DNA from: Berberis thunbergii
Taxonomy: Eukaryota; Streptophyta; Magnoliopsida; Ranunculales; Berberidaceae
NCBI GenBank assembly: GCA_003290165.1
Contig: QNQO01006982.1
Span: 124,001-188,000, forward strand
Direction of reading: 5' to 3'
Length of the DNA stretch: 64,000 nt
Below are positions 12,192-22,871 of this stretch, piece by piece. The notes beneath the pieces are model-generated. The model saw only the letters and a list, made by a program, of their open reading frames with translations. It searched no databases and was not told where the DNA came from. Position 1 is the first letter of the stretch. Every line of letters begins with the position of its first letter. Both the position numbers and the translations under genes were made by a program.

Positions 12192-14708
12192 GTATATTGT
12201 TGAGGAAAAAACATTGGCAAAAGTAATCAAGGATAGCAACTTTTACTTACCGAATACGTATAAGTTTTATAAGATAAATTTATTTTAAAAGTTTTTGGCT
12301 TTATCTTATCCTAACTATTTACTAAATTGTGTATATTTTTGGTATTTGTAGGTGTTCTCATCAAGCTCAAAATTAATTTCCTGGTGCCAATGTATTGGTA
12401 AAGATAAAAACTCGATTTTTACTATCACAAAGTCGAACTTGCTAATAGTCAATGTAAAGAATGAATCAAATTTGGTTGTGAGAGAGGGGAAAAGTAAAAG
12501 AGAATTCAAATTGCAAACATCTGATGGGTAGTGTCAAAACTTGTTCAACGGGTATAAAGAAGTGTCGATGCCCCTTCAAATTGAAAGGGTTGCCACAAGG
12601 CGGTGATGAATGAAAGTTATTAGTAGTTTGTGACACCCATAACCATCCTCATGCAAAATCTCTTGTTAGTCGTTTATATGCAAAAAATTGTTGAAATGGT
12701 GGCAAGTATGTCTAAGGAGGGTTTGAATCCTTGTTGCATTTTCAAGGTTGTAAAAGAACACTTCAAGAACAAGGTGTCTTATCTAAAGACTATCTACAAT
12801 GTAATCCATGGGCTAAAGACACTTCAACTACAAGGGAGAACGACATTGCGAGAAACCATGCACCTATTGTAGAAGAACAGTTACATTCAATAGCACAACC
12901 TACACAAGGAAAATATGGTGACAACCATTTTTTGGGCGCACCCCGCTTCAATTAAATTAGCCAAGTGTTTTCCTATTGTGATCCTCTTGGATTGTACTTA
13001 CAAAACAAATTGATATCGGATGCTACTATTTCAGATCGTGGGTGTTGCTTTAATTGGGAAAACCTTCAATGTTGGGTGTTATTTCGTGTATTCGGAGAAT
13101 AAGGAGGCATATACTTGGGCACTAGAGAAGTTACTTTTGCTATTTGAGTTAGACAACTTACCTACAATGTTTGTTACTGACAGAGTATTGGCTTTGATAA
13201 ATGCAATTGAATGGGTGTTTCCACGGGCTAAGAGGATGTTGTGTACTTGACGTATCATGGAAATGTGGAGAACTGGTGCAAGAAATATTTTGAAGATAAT
13301 GAAGGTCAGTATAAGTTCTTAGATTCATTTTCATCATTGATCGCATCAAGTACATAGGAGAATTGGGAGTTTGGGATTGTGGATTTCGACCATAAATGAT
13401 CTACTTTGTCCAAGGTCTCGGACTGCTTGAAGATGGTTTGGTATCCACAGAAGAAATACTTTGTTAGTGCATGGATAGATATGTTCAAGCATTTTGGGCA
13501 GCAGACCACCAGCTGTGTGGAAAGTGCGTGCGAAAATGAAGAAGGAATAGGAGAACTCACAAAGCACCTTCCTAAATGTATGGACCAAGATGCATGATAT
13601 GATCCAAGGGCAAGTAATAGACATTGATGTGCCATTTTAGCATAGTATGTCCAAGGTTAAACATGAGCATAACTTCAAATTCTTTACAAAACTCCATGGT
13701 TTGATTGAACGCAAATCTCTTCTGGATGAGTTGGTCCTAGAATTCAAGATAGGTAAATGGTGGGCGATGATCCCACCAAGTGTGAATGTTGGTAAGAACT
13801 TCCTTTAAAATTCGTCTTCCTTTGAAATCCAGCTCATGGGCTGCCTTGTACTCATGAAATGATGGGTAATGTTGAAGTGGGATGGGGACAACTTCCTTTG
13901 AAAACTCTTGACAAGTACTGATTCTAACTTTGCAAAGACCATTGTGAGCTGATATTAAAGAAGCACTTGACCAATCCACTCCTGGTCAACAAATGGTGCT
14001 CAAGAGAAAGCTTTTAGAGTTGGCTCACCCGAATTTTAGTGCAATGAAGGAGCCATTGTGTCCTATAGTGGGGAAGGGGACGCTTGCAAAGAAGAAGAAG
14101 ATGTCAAGGCATGAGAGGTTGACGAGAAGGGATCCATTAGGTCATGAATATGCCAAGACTATAAAAGAGAAGAAAACTCAAGAATATCATCGGAAGTTCT
14201 AAGCGTAAGCCTAACAAGGCCAAATATAAAGTTTTGAAGCAGGTTCCAAGTTGGATTCACGTATTTGTTGATGATATTGACTATGTGTTTGGTGATGAGA
14301 ATTGTGGATTCTGAGCCACAATCAAGTTCCTAGACTATGACCTGGATAATGGTTGGAAGGGGTGAGGGATGAGCTATTGGCGGAGCTAACTGATACCAGA
14401 TAGTGTTTGTATGTTATGAAAGCAAACCACTGATTTTTTTCCCCATATTTTAAGGTACCAGACCCTTTAGTCGGTGTAAGGGTATGTTCTTTGCAACCTG
14501 TCCCAATGAGCATTTTGTATTGCTTAACATGGTATCGACACAACCAATTCCACCGAATGTTGGTACTTGGCCCGCTCGTCTCTTTACACAAGCAATAGAA
14601 TGGGAAAAACCCTTTGAAAGCCAAATTAATATTGGCCGTAGTTTGTTGTCCAAGTTGAATTCAAAGAAGATGAGGAAGCAACCTCCAATCATTGATAATA
14701 CTGATTAA
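11927..14708 (+). pseudogene. MULE transposase relic with OTU-like C-terminal region
   Basis: Plus-strand pieces follow the order of plant MULE/FAR1-like transposases. A short N-terminal exon starts MDVIKFDMSLDEV (11927), followed by an acidic segment, then CPFKLKGLPQGGDE and VVCDTHNHPHAKSLVSR (about 12560-12670). The transposase core begins FPIVILLDCTYKTN (about 12970), then VGVALIGKTFNVGCYF and TWALEKLLLLFELDNLPTMF (13040-13180) and VTDRVLALINAIEWVFPRAK. The C-terminal part reads FVDDIDYVFGDENCGF (about 14263-14310), which resembles the catalytic GDGNCGFRA motif of OTU-like domains fused to some plant MULEs, and later CPNEHFVLLNM near 14500. Many stops and frameshifts are present, and one exon holds a run of 34 G. 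Terminal inverted repeats were not located. Confidence 0.8.
12157..12190. repeat. Homopolymer of 34 G
   Basis: An uninterrupted G run follows GGTAAT and precedes TGTATATTG, inside the acidic exon of the MULE relic. It could reflect slippage in the genome or an assembly artefact. Confidence 0.95.
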
Positions 14709-15180
14709 CTCATGATTGTGTATTTTTTGTACATTTTGAGACTAATATGTTGACCTATACCTTAGTTAGTGTTGATACGAGGAAACAATATATATTTTGA
14801 TGACATATGATGATCATGTTGTTAGATAAGTCACCACTATTGTATTTACGGATGCCTTGTAACCTTGTGATCATGCAAGTCATTAATATATTATATTGTT
14901 TGAATCAATATGTTGTGATACACCGAATTATATTTTAGACACTTAAAATGCACTCGGATTATAAAAACTCCAAACTTAAAATGATGACATTTGAAAACTC
15001 TTAAAAAAATCAGATATGAAACAAGGATTCTTTAGGTTTCAAGTCAACCTTACAAACAATCCTGCGAGATTCTTCACAAATTTCGCAGAATTGTATGCAA
15101 AATTGCAGTAGAAGTTTGCAGGTAGTGAGGTCCATACTGAATTTTCTTCTTAGTTTAAAATTTCATAGAAATATCAAAGG
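14709..15180. other. AT-rich non-coding stretch
   Basis: No coding region recognised. From about 14940 weak inverted similarity to 15600-15720 suggests it is the outer part of the foldback element described next. Confidence 0.3.
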
Positions 15181-15185
15181 CAGTC

Positions 15186-15569
15186 TTGCGAGATTCCTTT
15201 ATAACCTCATTGCACTGCGTTGCAAACAGTACCTGTTGGTTTGTTTGTTTCAAATTGGGGGCATTTTTGGAGTTTGACCAATTTAGGGATGTTATAAAAG
15301 GTATTAAGAGTTACTATTGCCTTTTTTCGACTTTTGACAAATCATTGCTCATGTGGATCAAAATTTCGGAACTTTTTTTTATCATCGCCCAACATGACTA
15401 AGAATGCTAAAAAATAAAACTAAGGAAGCCAATACTAGTCTTATAATACCATGTGTAACATCCCTAAATTGCTCAAACTCCAAAAAAAAAAGCCTCCAAA
15501 TTTGAGAAAAAAACCAACAAGGAATGAATCTTGCCAAGGTAAGAGCAAAATTGGAGGAAATCTCGCAGG
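15186..15569. repeat. Foldback element
   Basis: Arms 15186-15305 and 15445-15569 are inverted copies. Matching blocks include TTGCGAGATTCC / TGCGAGATTTCC, GTTGGTTT, TTGGAGTTTGA and CAATTTAGGGATGTTA, the last followed by GGTATT in both arms. The spacer is about 140 bp. Similarity continues weakly outside, to about 15000 and 15720. No target duplication or coding potential seen. Confidence 0.7.
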
Positions 15570-15845
15570 CATTGATGTGAGAATTTTTCAAACTTTTGCA
15601 AGGATTTGAATTTACAAACTTTAGGTTTTTGGTTGGAGGAACCACAATTAAATGGCTAAACATGCCATTTTAACTTATAAAAGCGTGGATTCGGTAGGTC
15701 ATACTGATTTTTAACATCTCAAACTAAAAAAAAAAAAAAAAAAAAAATTGGCTTCTGAAATCATGGATTAGCTTCGAACAAATCCGCATGAGCAAGGAAT
15801 GCTAAAATTTATTTAAAAGAATCATATTTTAGTACTATAATATCC

Positions 15846-16383
15846 TATTAATTTATAGCTATTCTTTTTTGACCTCCAAAAGTTTTTTATTCTTGTCTAA
15901 CCCCATTCTAGAGTTTTGATTGTTAGGTCAAGACATTTGACTAGCAGAACACATCCTAATTATTGACTGTTGGATAGGATTTAGCCATGGAATCCAAACC
16001 CAGGCAAGTGAAGCTCTGCAATCTGGGTTTTTGGTGGGTTGTAAATCACCCCAATCCAGTGATTCTGAATGGTGGAGTTGCTGGTTTTGTTCCAGTTGAG
16101 GGAGTGAGAGCATGGGAGCTTGTTCGCAGAGTCGAGTAGAGCTTGGGTTTTTCAATGGGGTCAACTTTAATGGATTGAATTAAGAGAACACAGTGGTTAG
16201 AGATTTTTTTTTTGTATAGTCATAGATCGTCCTCAAGATTCTCATTTTAATTTCCATTGAGATAAAAGCTTTGAGCTTTGGCATAGGCGGGTCAACGTGT
16301 TTGAAAATAGTCAAACTCTAGAATGGGTGTAAGACTGAAATACAAAAAAAATTGGAAGTTAAAAAAGAATAATTATAAACTAA
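15846..16383. repeat. Foldback MITE-like element
   Basis: Arms 15846-15930 and 16300-16383 are inverted copies sharing TTTATAGCTATTCTTTTTT-like, GTCTAACCCCATTCTAGAG-like and GTTTGA blocks. The interior (15940-16290) has a minus-strand open frame that matches nothing recognised. Immediately right, TCAAAAGGTAAATAACCC (16393-16410) is repeated inverted at 16451-16470, so more than one related element end is packed here. Confidence 0.6.
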
Positions 16384-16429
16384 TGGGGGTCAAAAGGTAA
16401 ATAACCCTTTATTAATTCATGTGTACGTC

Positions 16430-16590
16430 AAGTAGATAATAAAATAATGAGTTATTTACCTTTTAGCCCCCATTAATTCATGTGTAACTCTAGTTGGGTG
16501 ATACTAATTATCTAAATTCAGTCTAACCCCATTTTGGCCCTTGACCGTAATGTCACTTCGATTGACTAGCAAAAAACATTAATTTTCTTG
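16430..16590 (+). repeat. MITE end related to 50931-51065
   Basis: This stretch, reverse complemented, matches 50931-51065 with shared landmarks TAGTCAATCGA, GGCCAAAATGG and AATTTAGATAATTAGT. It marks a repeat family present at two places in the window in opposite orientations. Confidence 0.6.
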
Positions 16591-17308
16591 AAATACCTCA
16601 TTTACCCCTCACGTTCGAAGCACATGCATACGATTTCCCATTTTTCCCTCTCGAGCCCTAATTGCACAAACTGTTTTCAGTTTGGATCTCAAGATTTAGG
16701 AAATAGGGAAAGGGATCGATTGGTTGTGACGCTCGAGGGGATAGGAGGGAAGGGAAATCGTTCAAGGGAGGGAAGGGGAGTGCCTTTGCAGAGAGGGAAA
16801 GGGAACGAGGATGAGAGGGGGAAACAAAGATAGGGAGAGTGGACGACAGGAGGAAGAAGATTCCAAGCTGAAAACCACTCACTACTGCCATCCATCTTGA
16901 GAAGGTAAGCTCTTCACTGCCATTGAGCTGAATCTCTTTTTGATTTCACTGATATTCACTGAAAATTGTTTAAATTTGTTGAATTTGAGTAAATTTGTAT
17001 GTGATATACATTGATATACACTGTAAAACTATAAATTTGTTGAATTGTGTAAATTTATTAAATTTGTCGAATTTGTGTAAATTTGCATTTGATATAGACT
17101 AATATACATTGTAAATTAGTTGAATTGTGTAAATTTGTATGTGATATACACTGACGTATGTATGTGATGTGTGTATGTTATATTTCATGTATGTGTATGT
17201 ATGATATTAGTGTATGTATCTGATGTATTTGTATACAATGAACTATTGAATGATTTTTTTTTATGTAAGTATATATGATATATCCTGTTATATATACTTG
17301 TGGCAAGG
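16591..17308. other. Leader and degenerate AT-rich repeats before the MURA gene
   Basis: No gene recognised. Between about 16960 and 17160 a degenerate unit with TGTAAATTTGTATGTGATAT and ATACACTGTAAA recurs three to four times. This probably lies in an intron or leader of the MURA-type transposase that begins at 17309. Confidence 0.45.
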
Positions 17309-17994
17309 ATGATCCTACGTGACAATATGACTTGTGTAATTCATCATGGTGGCCAATGGGCGAGTGATAGTCCTACTTATATGAATAGTACCATTACAAC
17401 TTTAAAAGATATTGATGAGGATGAGTGGTGTTTGAAGGATCTAAAAGATGACATTGAGAAGCATTGTGGAATTAAAGAAGCTACCATTGCATGGATTCCT
17501 GCTGATCAAAGTGTCAAAGTGGTGAAAACTAACGCAGACTTGTTGTATTTATGGGACAACATTAAAACAACAAGGTTCAGTAAAAAAATTTCTTTCATGT
17601 GTACATACAAAACCCAGATTTGGTAACCCCCAAGCCGAAGCGAAAGCCTAAGCCTAAGCCTAATCCAAGTTCATCCAAATCATTGCTTGACCCTTCAGAA
17701 ATGAAGTATGGTCTTAGATCAAATTCAATTTGGAAGAATTCAAAGCCAATTGTAGGAGCTGGTGCAGACTTTGGTAACCTTATTATTTTTTCTGATGATG
17801 ATGAACTTTAGGAGGTGCATCATGATGGTGAACTTGAGGAGGTGCATCAGGATGATGACATTGAGGTTGACCTTGGTAATCTAGCCGGTGACTTTAGGGG
17901 CATTGGTGACTTTTGTGAGTCATCAGTGGTTGAACCATTAGTGAGTGGACCATGACCTATTCTACCAAGGGACTTTGTTTCATTCATTGATGGG
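17309..17994 (+). pseudogene. MuDR-type (MURA) transposase, 5' part, split by retrotransposon
   Basis: The frame starts MILRDNMTCVIHHGGQW, with further blocks WIPADQSVKVVKTNADLLYL and LWDNIKTT. This is the PB1-like N-terminal region common in plant MURA proteins. A frameshift near 17625 leads into a basic stretch (KPKRKPKPKPNPSSSK) and an acidic linker with GNLIIFSDDDEL, a stop, then EVHHDGELEEVH. The frame reaches RDFVSFIDG at 17994, where the Tat element is inserted. It resumes in the same frame at 30771 (YNEDQKVPPPFP). The function would have been cut-and-paste transposition of a Mutator-like element; the copy is dead. Confidence 0.82.
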
Positions 17995-18729
17995 TGATGC
18001 AGTCAATTTTTGCTCCCTGCTTTGACCTTGACCTGCTAACCTGCTGAGCTGCACAAGGAACTCACGTGAGCCACATACCATCGTTGTGGTGGTCGATGAC
18101 ACTCCGATGCTAAAGTCAGACAAGGATCTGAGGAAGGCGTAATGTTGTAAACATGGAATTTGTAGCGTACCTTAGCTTACCAACCTCATGTCTTATTTAT
18201 AGTGCTGGAGTCCTGGTTCAACCAGGCCATTGGTGGCGTAGTTTATGGAAGAAAATCTTTGAGGATATCCTTATCTAATTAGGAGTTGTGCCGTGGAGAG
18301 AGGTTTCCTTGTCAGACTTGTGCACCTAGATACGCGGGAGGTAGTTCCCAATAAGAGTGTTGTCCATAGATAGAAGTTTCCATGTGCGACGTATACTCTG
18401 GTATTTGCTTCCTAGCTGAAAGTAAAGTGTTGTTGTCTTGCCTGTCCAAAACTGATCATCGAGATGCTTGCCTTAGTAAGGCTTACGGGTAATGGGGATA
18501 GCTGTGAGATGGGTGGGCTTAGCAGGTTGTAGTGATTTGGGTCCGTCGGGCGAATTGCATTGAGCGGGCTTGAATCAGCTTGGGTCAGTGTTGCTAAGGC
18601 TATCCCCATCATGGTGGGCTTAGGTACCAACATCGTATCAGTGTTGGGCCGACGCTTGGGCCAGCTATTTCTCGAGATCATCATGACACGTATACGGTGT
18701 AGAAGAGAGGTCATTTTGGTGTATCATCA
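17995..18729 (-). repeat. 3' LTR of Tat copy A (735 bp)
   Basis: Aligns with 30262-30765 from TGATGCA to GTATCATCA. It is longer because the other LTR lacks an internal stretch corresponding to about 18365-18540 and a second short one. Confidence 0.9.
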
Positions 18730-18744
18730 GCTATTCCCCCCGAG
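18730..18744 (-). promoter_or_regulatory. Polypurine tract of Tat copy A
   Basis: On the minus strand CTCGGGGGGAATAGC abuts the 3' LTR start TGATGATACACC. The same arrangement (CTCAGGGGGAGTGGC) precedes the LTR of copy B at 37542-37556, which confirms the element's orientation. Confidence 0.85.
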
Positions 18745-18905
18745 TTAGTAGGCCATCGCATCAGTTTACTAAGTCACATCTTGAAAAGATACGATGTTAA
18801 TGATGATTGAGTTTGAATTATTGTTTGAACCACGCACTTCATTAATTAAGTGTGTGTTGGTTCAGTGGAGAAGAGGCGAGAAACCAATCCCTATTTAGAT
18901 CTCCC

Positions 18906-21530
18906 CTTCTACAGAGACCGACTCTTCCATTTCTTTGCTTTTAAAGACTCTGTTTTGTTCATTTTTTTATTGAAAGTTTGTTCACCTTTTTCATAGCGCG
19001 CCAAAATCATTTTGATGATGACTTTCTGGCCAAGGGCCTCCAGTTCTTTGAAGATAGGTCCGTTTCCGAATCGACCATTGCTAATATCTGAAAGACATTT
19101 AGGGTCCTTGAGGACCTGCCATTCTACACTCTGAGTGATGATCAAACGCCGATGTTTCCTTCGGAAGGGTTTGTCTGTTTGCACCGTGGGATACTTCAAA
19201 CTGGAGTTCATTTTCCTATTCTTGATGAGATCTGGGGCTTTTTGGATTTTCTTGGAATCCCTCATGCCTAGTTGGTACCTAATTGGTACATGATTATCCT
19301 TCTCATATTAATCAGGGCAAAGGATACTGGTGTCCGTGTGACTCCAAGGGTGATCCAGTTGTTGACTTCCCCTCGGCTGAATGACCAATCCGTTTGCAAG
19401 ATGACATCTTCGGCTTGCTTTGGGAAGTTGCCAGATGACTTCAAGTTCTTGCATAAATACTGCTTATTAGCTCCATCGGATTCGAAGTACTTCAAATTCA
19501 AGGGGCGTCCACTTGTGGGGAGTTTAGGCCACTTTGTAAGTATTGTTTCACCTTTTGATTTTGTTGCGTTGATTATATGCTAATCATCGCATGTGTTTCT
19601 TTGTAGGGAGGTTCCCCACTACTCCTCTTTATCCAGAAGAACAAGGCACTGTGAAGGTGTTCCACGACATGACATGGATGAGTGTGGAGGACATTATCTA
19701 TACTACTAACTTCAGTCGTAGTGGACTATGGGTCAACTAGCACGTGGCCCCCACTATCTACAAAGTGTCGAAGGTTAAGTCTGAAGGTGGAGCCCCTTCC
19801 AGAAAGAGGAAGGCTTCCAAAGTTAAGGTTCTTACCTTGCCTGACACGGAGGGGCTTTCCGAGACGCTTACCTCCTTTATAACTTCGAAGAGGTCTCGCG
19901 CTGGGGCCGAGCCGGCTCCCAATCGGTCTGTTCTAGTGAGGGAGGAGCATGAACCTGACTAGCCTGCCAGGGCAAAAACTGAAGTATCTGGCTGGGAGAA
20001 GGTCCACCTGCGATTAACAGGGATTGATAATGCGACGAACCTGAGTACTGAGCAGGCTGGAACTTTGAGCGAGAAGTTGATGCTGGCTGCTATGGCGACT
20101 TCTACTGGTCCTACTTTTACTGGAAGGTTCTGATGAGGATTCACCCTGAGGTCCCAGAGTTCAATCATTTCGCTAGTGGATCGTCTGACAGTGGTCGCGA
20201 CAGCATGGGCTGACCCTCTTGTAGTCAGCATTGTTCCCCATCTCGTTCTAGACTGCATGTCAAGGTGATGGAGGTTCCTTTGGAAAATTTGATTCCTTCT
20301 CTTCCTTTGGATTTCGTTGATCCAACTTGTAATAAAGGGATGACTACTGGTGACAAAGGGAAAACCGTGGACGAGGTCCTAGGTGCGGTAGCGACTACAA
20401 AGGGTCGTGCTGGCAAGATTTCGCATTCAGGAAAGCTCCATCCGGATGTGCGGATAAGTTTGTTTGCTCCAGATGTAGTGAAGATGAGCAACCGAGCTTG
20501 GCACCAAGAGGTTGACGTTGACTATGCTTCGAGGAAGCATATAAGTAGGCATTACAGCTGGCTAATGGACCACACTCCGAAGTCCGAGGAGGATACAATG
20601 GAAGGGTGTATATAGATAAGGGTTTGAAATACCTTATGCTAAGGATGTCCCATTTGAGCCAGGTGGCCATCGTTGGGACGAAGATTGAGGCAGCTTGTGA
20701 GAGGGTGTACACCATGGAGCATGTATTCTCGACTATGCAAAAGTTGTATATTCTGATGCACTTTTCGAGATTGAGTTGTTGAAGAAACAAATTGAAGATA
20801 GGAGGCTAAAACAATTAGTTGTTGTTGTTGAGACTCGGAGGGTTCATTTAGAAGCCTTTGAGTTTGATTTAGCAGAGGTGGTGACCGCGAGGGAAGGATT
20901 CAGGTTTAACTTGGTCCACCATGATCTGGAAGTTGCGCAAGAAGCTGAGGCTAAAAGGCGCTCTGAATTACAGTATTTCGCTAAGAAGAACACCATGAAG
21001 GATGCCGAATGGGTTGCCCAGAGACAACAGTTAAATGCCGATGTGGAATTCAATGCTCGGAAAGCGAGGAAAGCTGGGGACCAACTTCGTCTGGAACAAC
21101 ATGAGTTCAGCACAGTTAAGGGTAGCCTAGCTACGGAGCAATCTCAAGTTGATGCGTTGACAGGCAAGCTAGAGCTCTTGGAACATGAACTTGCTAAAGC
21201 AAAGTTGCACGAGGAAGAATTTCTCAAGGCGCAAGGCAAGTGTGAATTCTGCTAGGTCGTGCATAAGAGATTAAAATTATTAGCATTGATGAAAGAAGAG
21301 CATCCGGAATGGGGCCTTGCTTATTATAAAAATGTGTCTTACACGGACTTTGGAGTGGTGTCTGCGTCATCAGAAGAAAATGATCTAGATCATGGCGCTC
21401 ATATTGAGGGGCGTATGGACACAACTTCTGCTCCTTCCCCTGTTAAGCTTAGTTATCCTGTATCTGTACCCCTCCTGATGAGGAGTAGGTTTTGTACCCT
21501 TGCACTTTTTTGTTTCAACTGTTATTAAAA
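18906..21530 (+). pseudogene. Antisense ORF of the Tat element (putative gypsy-type transposon protein with coiled coil)
   Basis: Antisense to gag-pol, near the 3' LTR, as in Tat-lineage elements such as Grande and RIRE2 (established knowledge). Its N-terminal part (about 19010-19270, with frameshifts) reads AKGLQFFEDR and WGFLDFLGIPHA, which resembles plant proteins annotated 'putative gypsy type transposon'. A basic/serine-rich linker follows (19740-19960). The C-terminal part (20776-21255) is a long charged helix region, for example EAEAKRRSELQYFAKKNTMK and LEQHEFSTVKGSL, typical of a coiled coil. A stop after GKCEFC (21255) and several frameshifts break it. Copy B has the homologous ORF on its minus strand at 35077-37290. 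Function of this protein is not known. Confidence 0.75.
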
Positions 21531-22084
21531 ATTGGTTTATTTTAAGTATGCTTTGTACCCGTATTATGTTCGGTCTCCCTATTGCGCGCTCTCCATTTTG
21601 CCTTGTCATTTTACTTTGACATAGGTTTGGTTGGGTTAGCAGAAAGTCGAGTGGTCTGTCTGCTATTGAGAGTTTGACCATTTACGTCGTGAATGATTTT
21701 GACTTGTTTTTCTGTGAGGTCTCAGAGTCACTATCGTTGGATTTCCTCCAATTGTGAACTTTCTGTGGATGGTTTGGTAGTGAGCTTCGCTACCAAGGTC
21801 GTAGGTCATCCTTAAGGTAAGCCCTTGGAGACTTAAGTTGAGTATCTGACCATAGGTTGCAGTTGCTGGCATGAGTGAACAACTGTGGCATCCAAGCACG
21901 TGCATTGTATTTGAGCTAGAGCGTTCATCTCAAATCAGGTTTTGTAAGCTCGGGCTAACATCCCATGTAGCATTTGTTTGCATGGCAGAGCATTGATTTT
22001 TGAGTTGGCTTGAGTGACCACTGCTGATAATAGAATGTCAGCTTTGTGAGCGTAAAGACGTTGCTTGAGCTGTAATTTATTTTG
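21531..22084. other. Non-coding spacer between antisense ORF and tandem array
   Basis: No coding region recognised. It corresponds in position to about 34380-35076 of copy B. Confidence 0.45.
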
Positions 22085-22735
22085 GCAACTGTTGTCTTTA
22101 GAATGAACGATGGTCGCATGGTGAGCCGTAGACATCAGTCAGGGCCGACTGGACTCCCACCTTCCTTACCATCTATACCATGTTCATACCGGATTACAGG
22201 TTTGGGATGTGAGAATTTGGCGATCATGGTCCGTTGGAGAGTGATCATCCCGTGGCGAGTCGTCGAAATCAATAAGAGCTGACTAGACTACCACCTTCCA
22301 AACTAACTACACCTCACGTAGAGCGAGCTACAAGTTTGGGATGAGGGGATTCAGTGACTATGGTTTGTAGAAGAGCAGTGGTCCCGAGGCAAGCCGTCGG
22401 CATCAGTTCGGGACTGAATAGGCTCCCACTTTCCAAATCATATACACCCGTTGACATCGAGCTACAAATTTGGGAGTTTTCAGCGAGCATGGTCTGTAAA
22501 AGAGCAGTGGTCTCGTGGCAAGTCATCGACATTAGTTCGGGACTTACTAGGCTCCCACCTTCCAATCCATCTATACCCGCGCAGAGTGAGCGAAGAGTTT
22601 GGGAGTTGGTAATTCGGCGACCATGGTCTATAGAAGAGCAGTGGTCTCGTAGTGAACTGTCGACGTAAGTTGAAACTGACTAGGCTCCCACCTTCCAAAC
22701 CATCTACACCCACACACAGTGAGCTACAGGTCTGG
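22085..22735. repeat. Tandem repeat array, unit about 130 bp
   Basis: Five to six diverged copies. Landmarks: AAGAGCAGTGGT begins at about 22371, 22500 and 22634 (spacing 129 and 134), and TAGGCTCCCACCTTCCAA-like blocks recur at the same spacing from about 22150. The array resumes after the inserted element at 24711 (CTCCCACTTCCTAAGCCATC). A homologous array lies in copy B (33480-34370). Confidence 0.85.
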
Positions 22736-22871
22736 GCTTTGACCAGAAGCTGTCATTGTCAGTCGTCACTAGCAAGGTTTACTTGATCAGGTTCAGCGAC
22801 CATTGTCTATGAATGGGGCGACAGTCCCTGGCGAGTAGTCATCACCGGGCGAAAGAACGCTGATTAAACTC

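Noticed and set aside
13306..13979. Minus-strand frames of 80-109 codons
   Set aside because: Antisense shadows of the MULE transposase relic.
22085..22735. Regular ~130-bp repeats as a CRISPR-like array
   Set aside because: Units are contiguous and diverged along their whole length, without unique spacers, and lie inside a plant retrotransposon.
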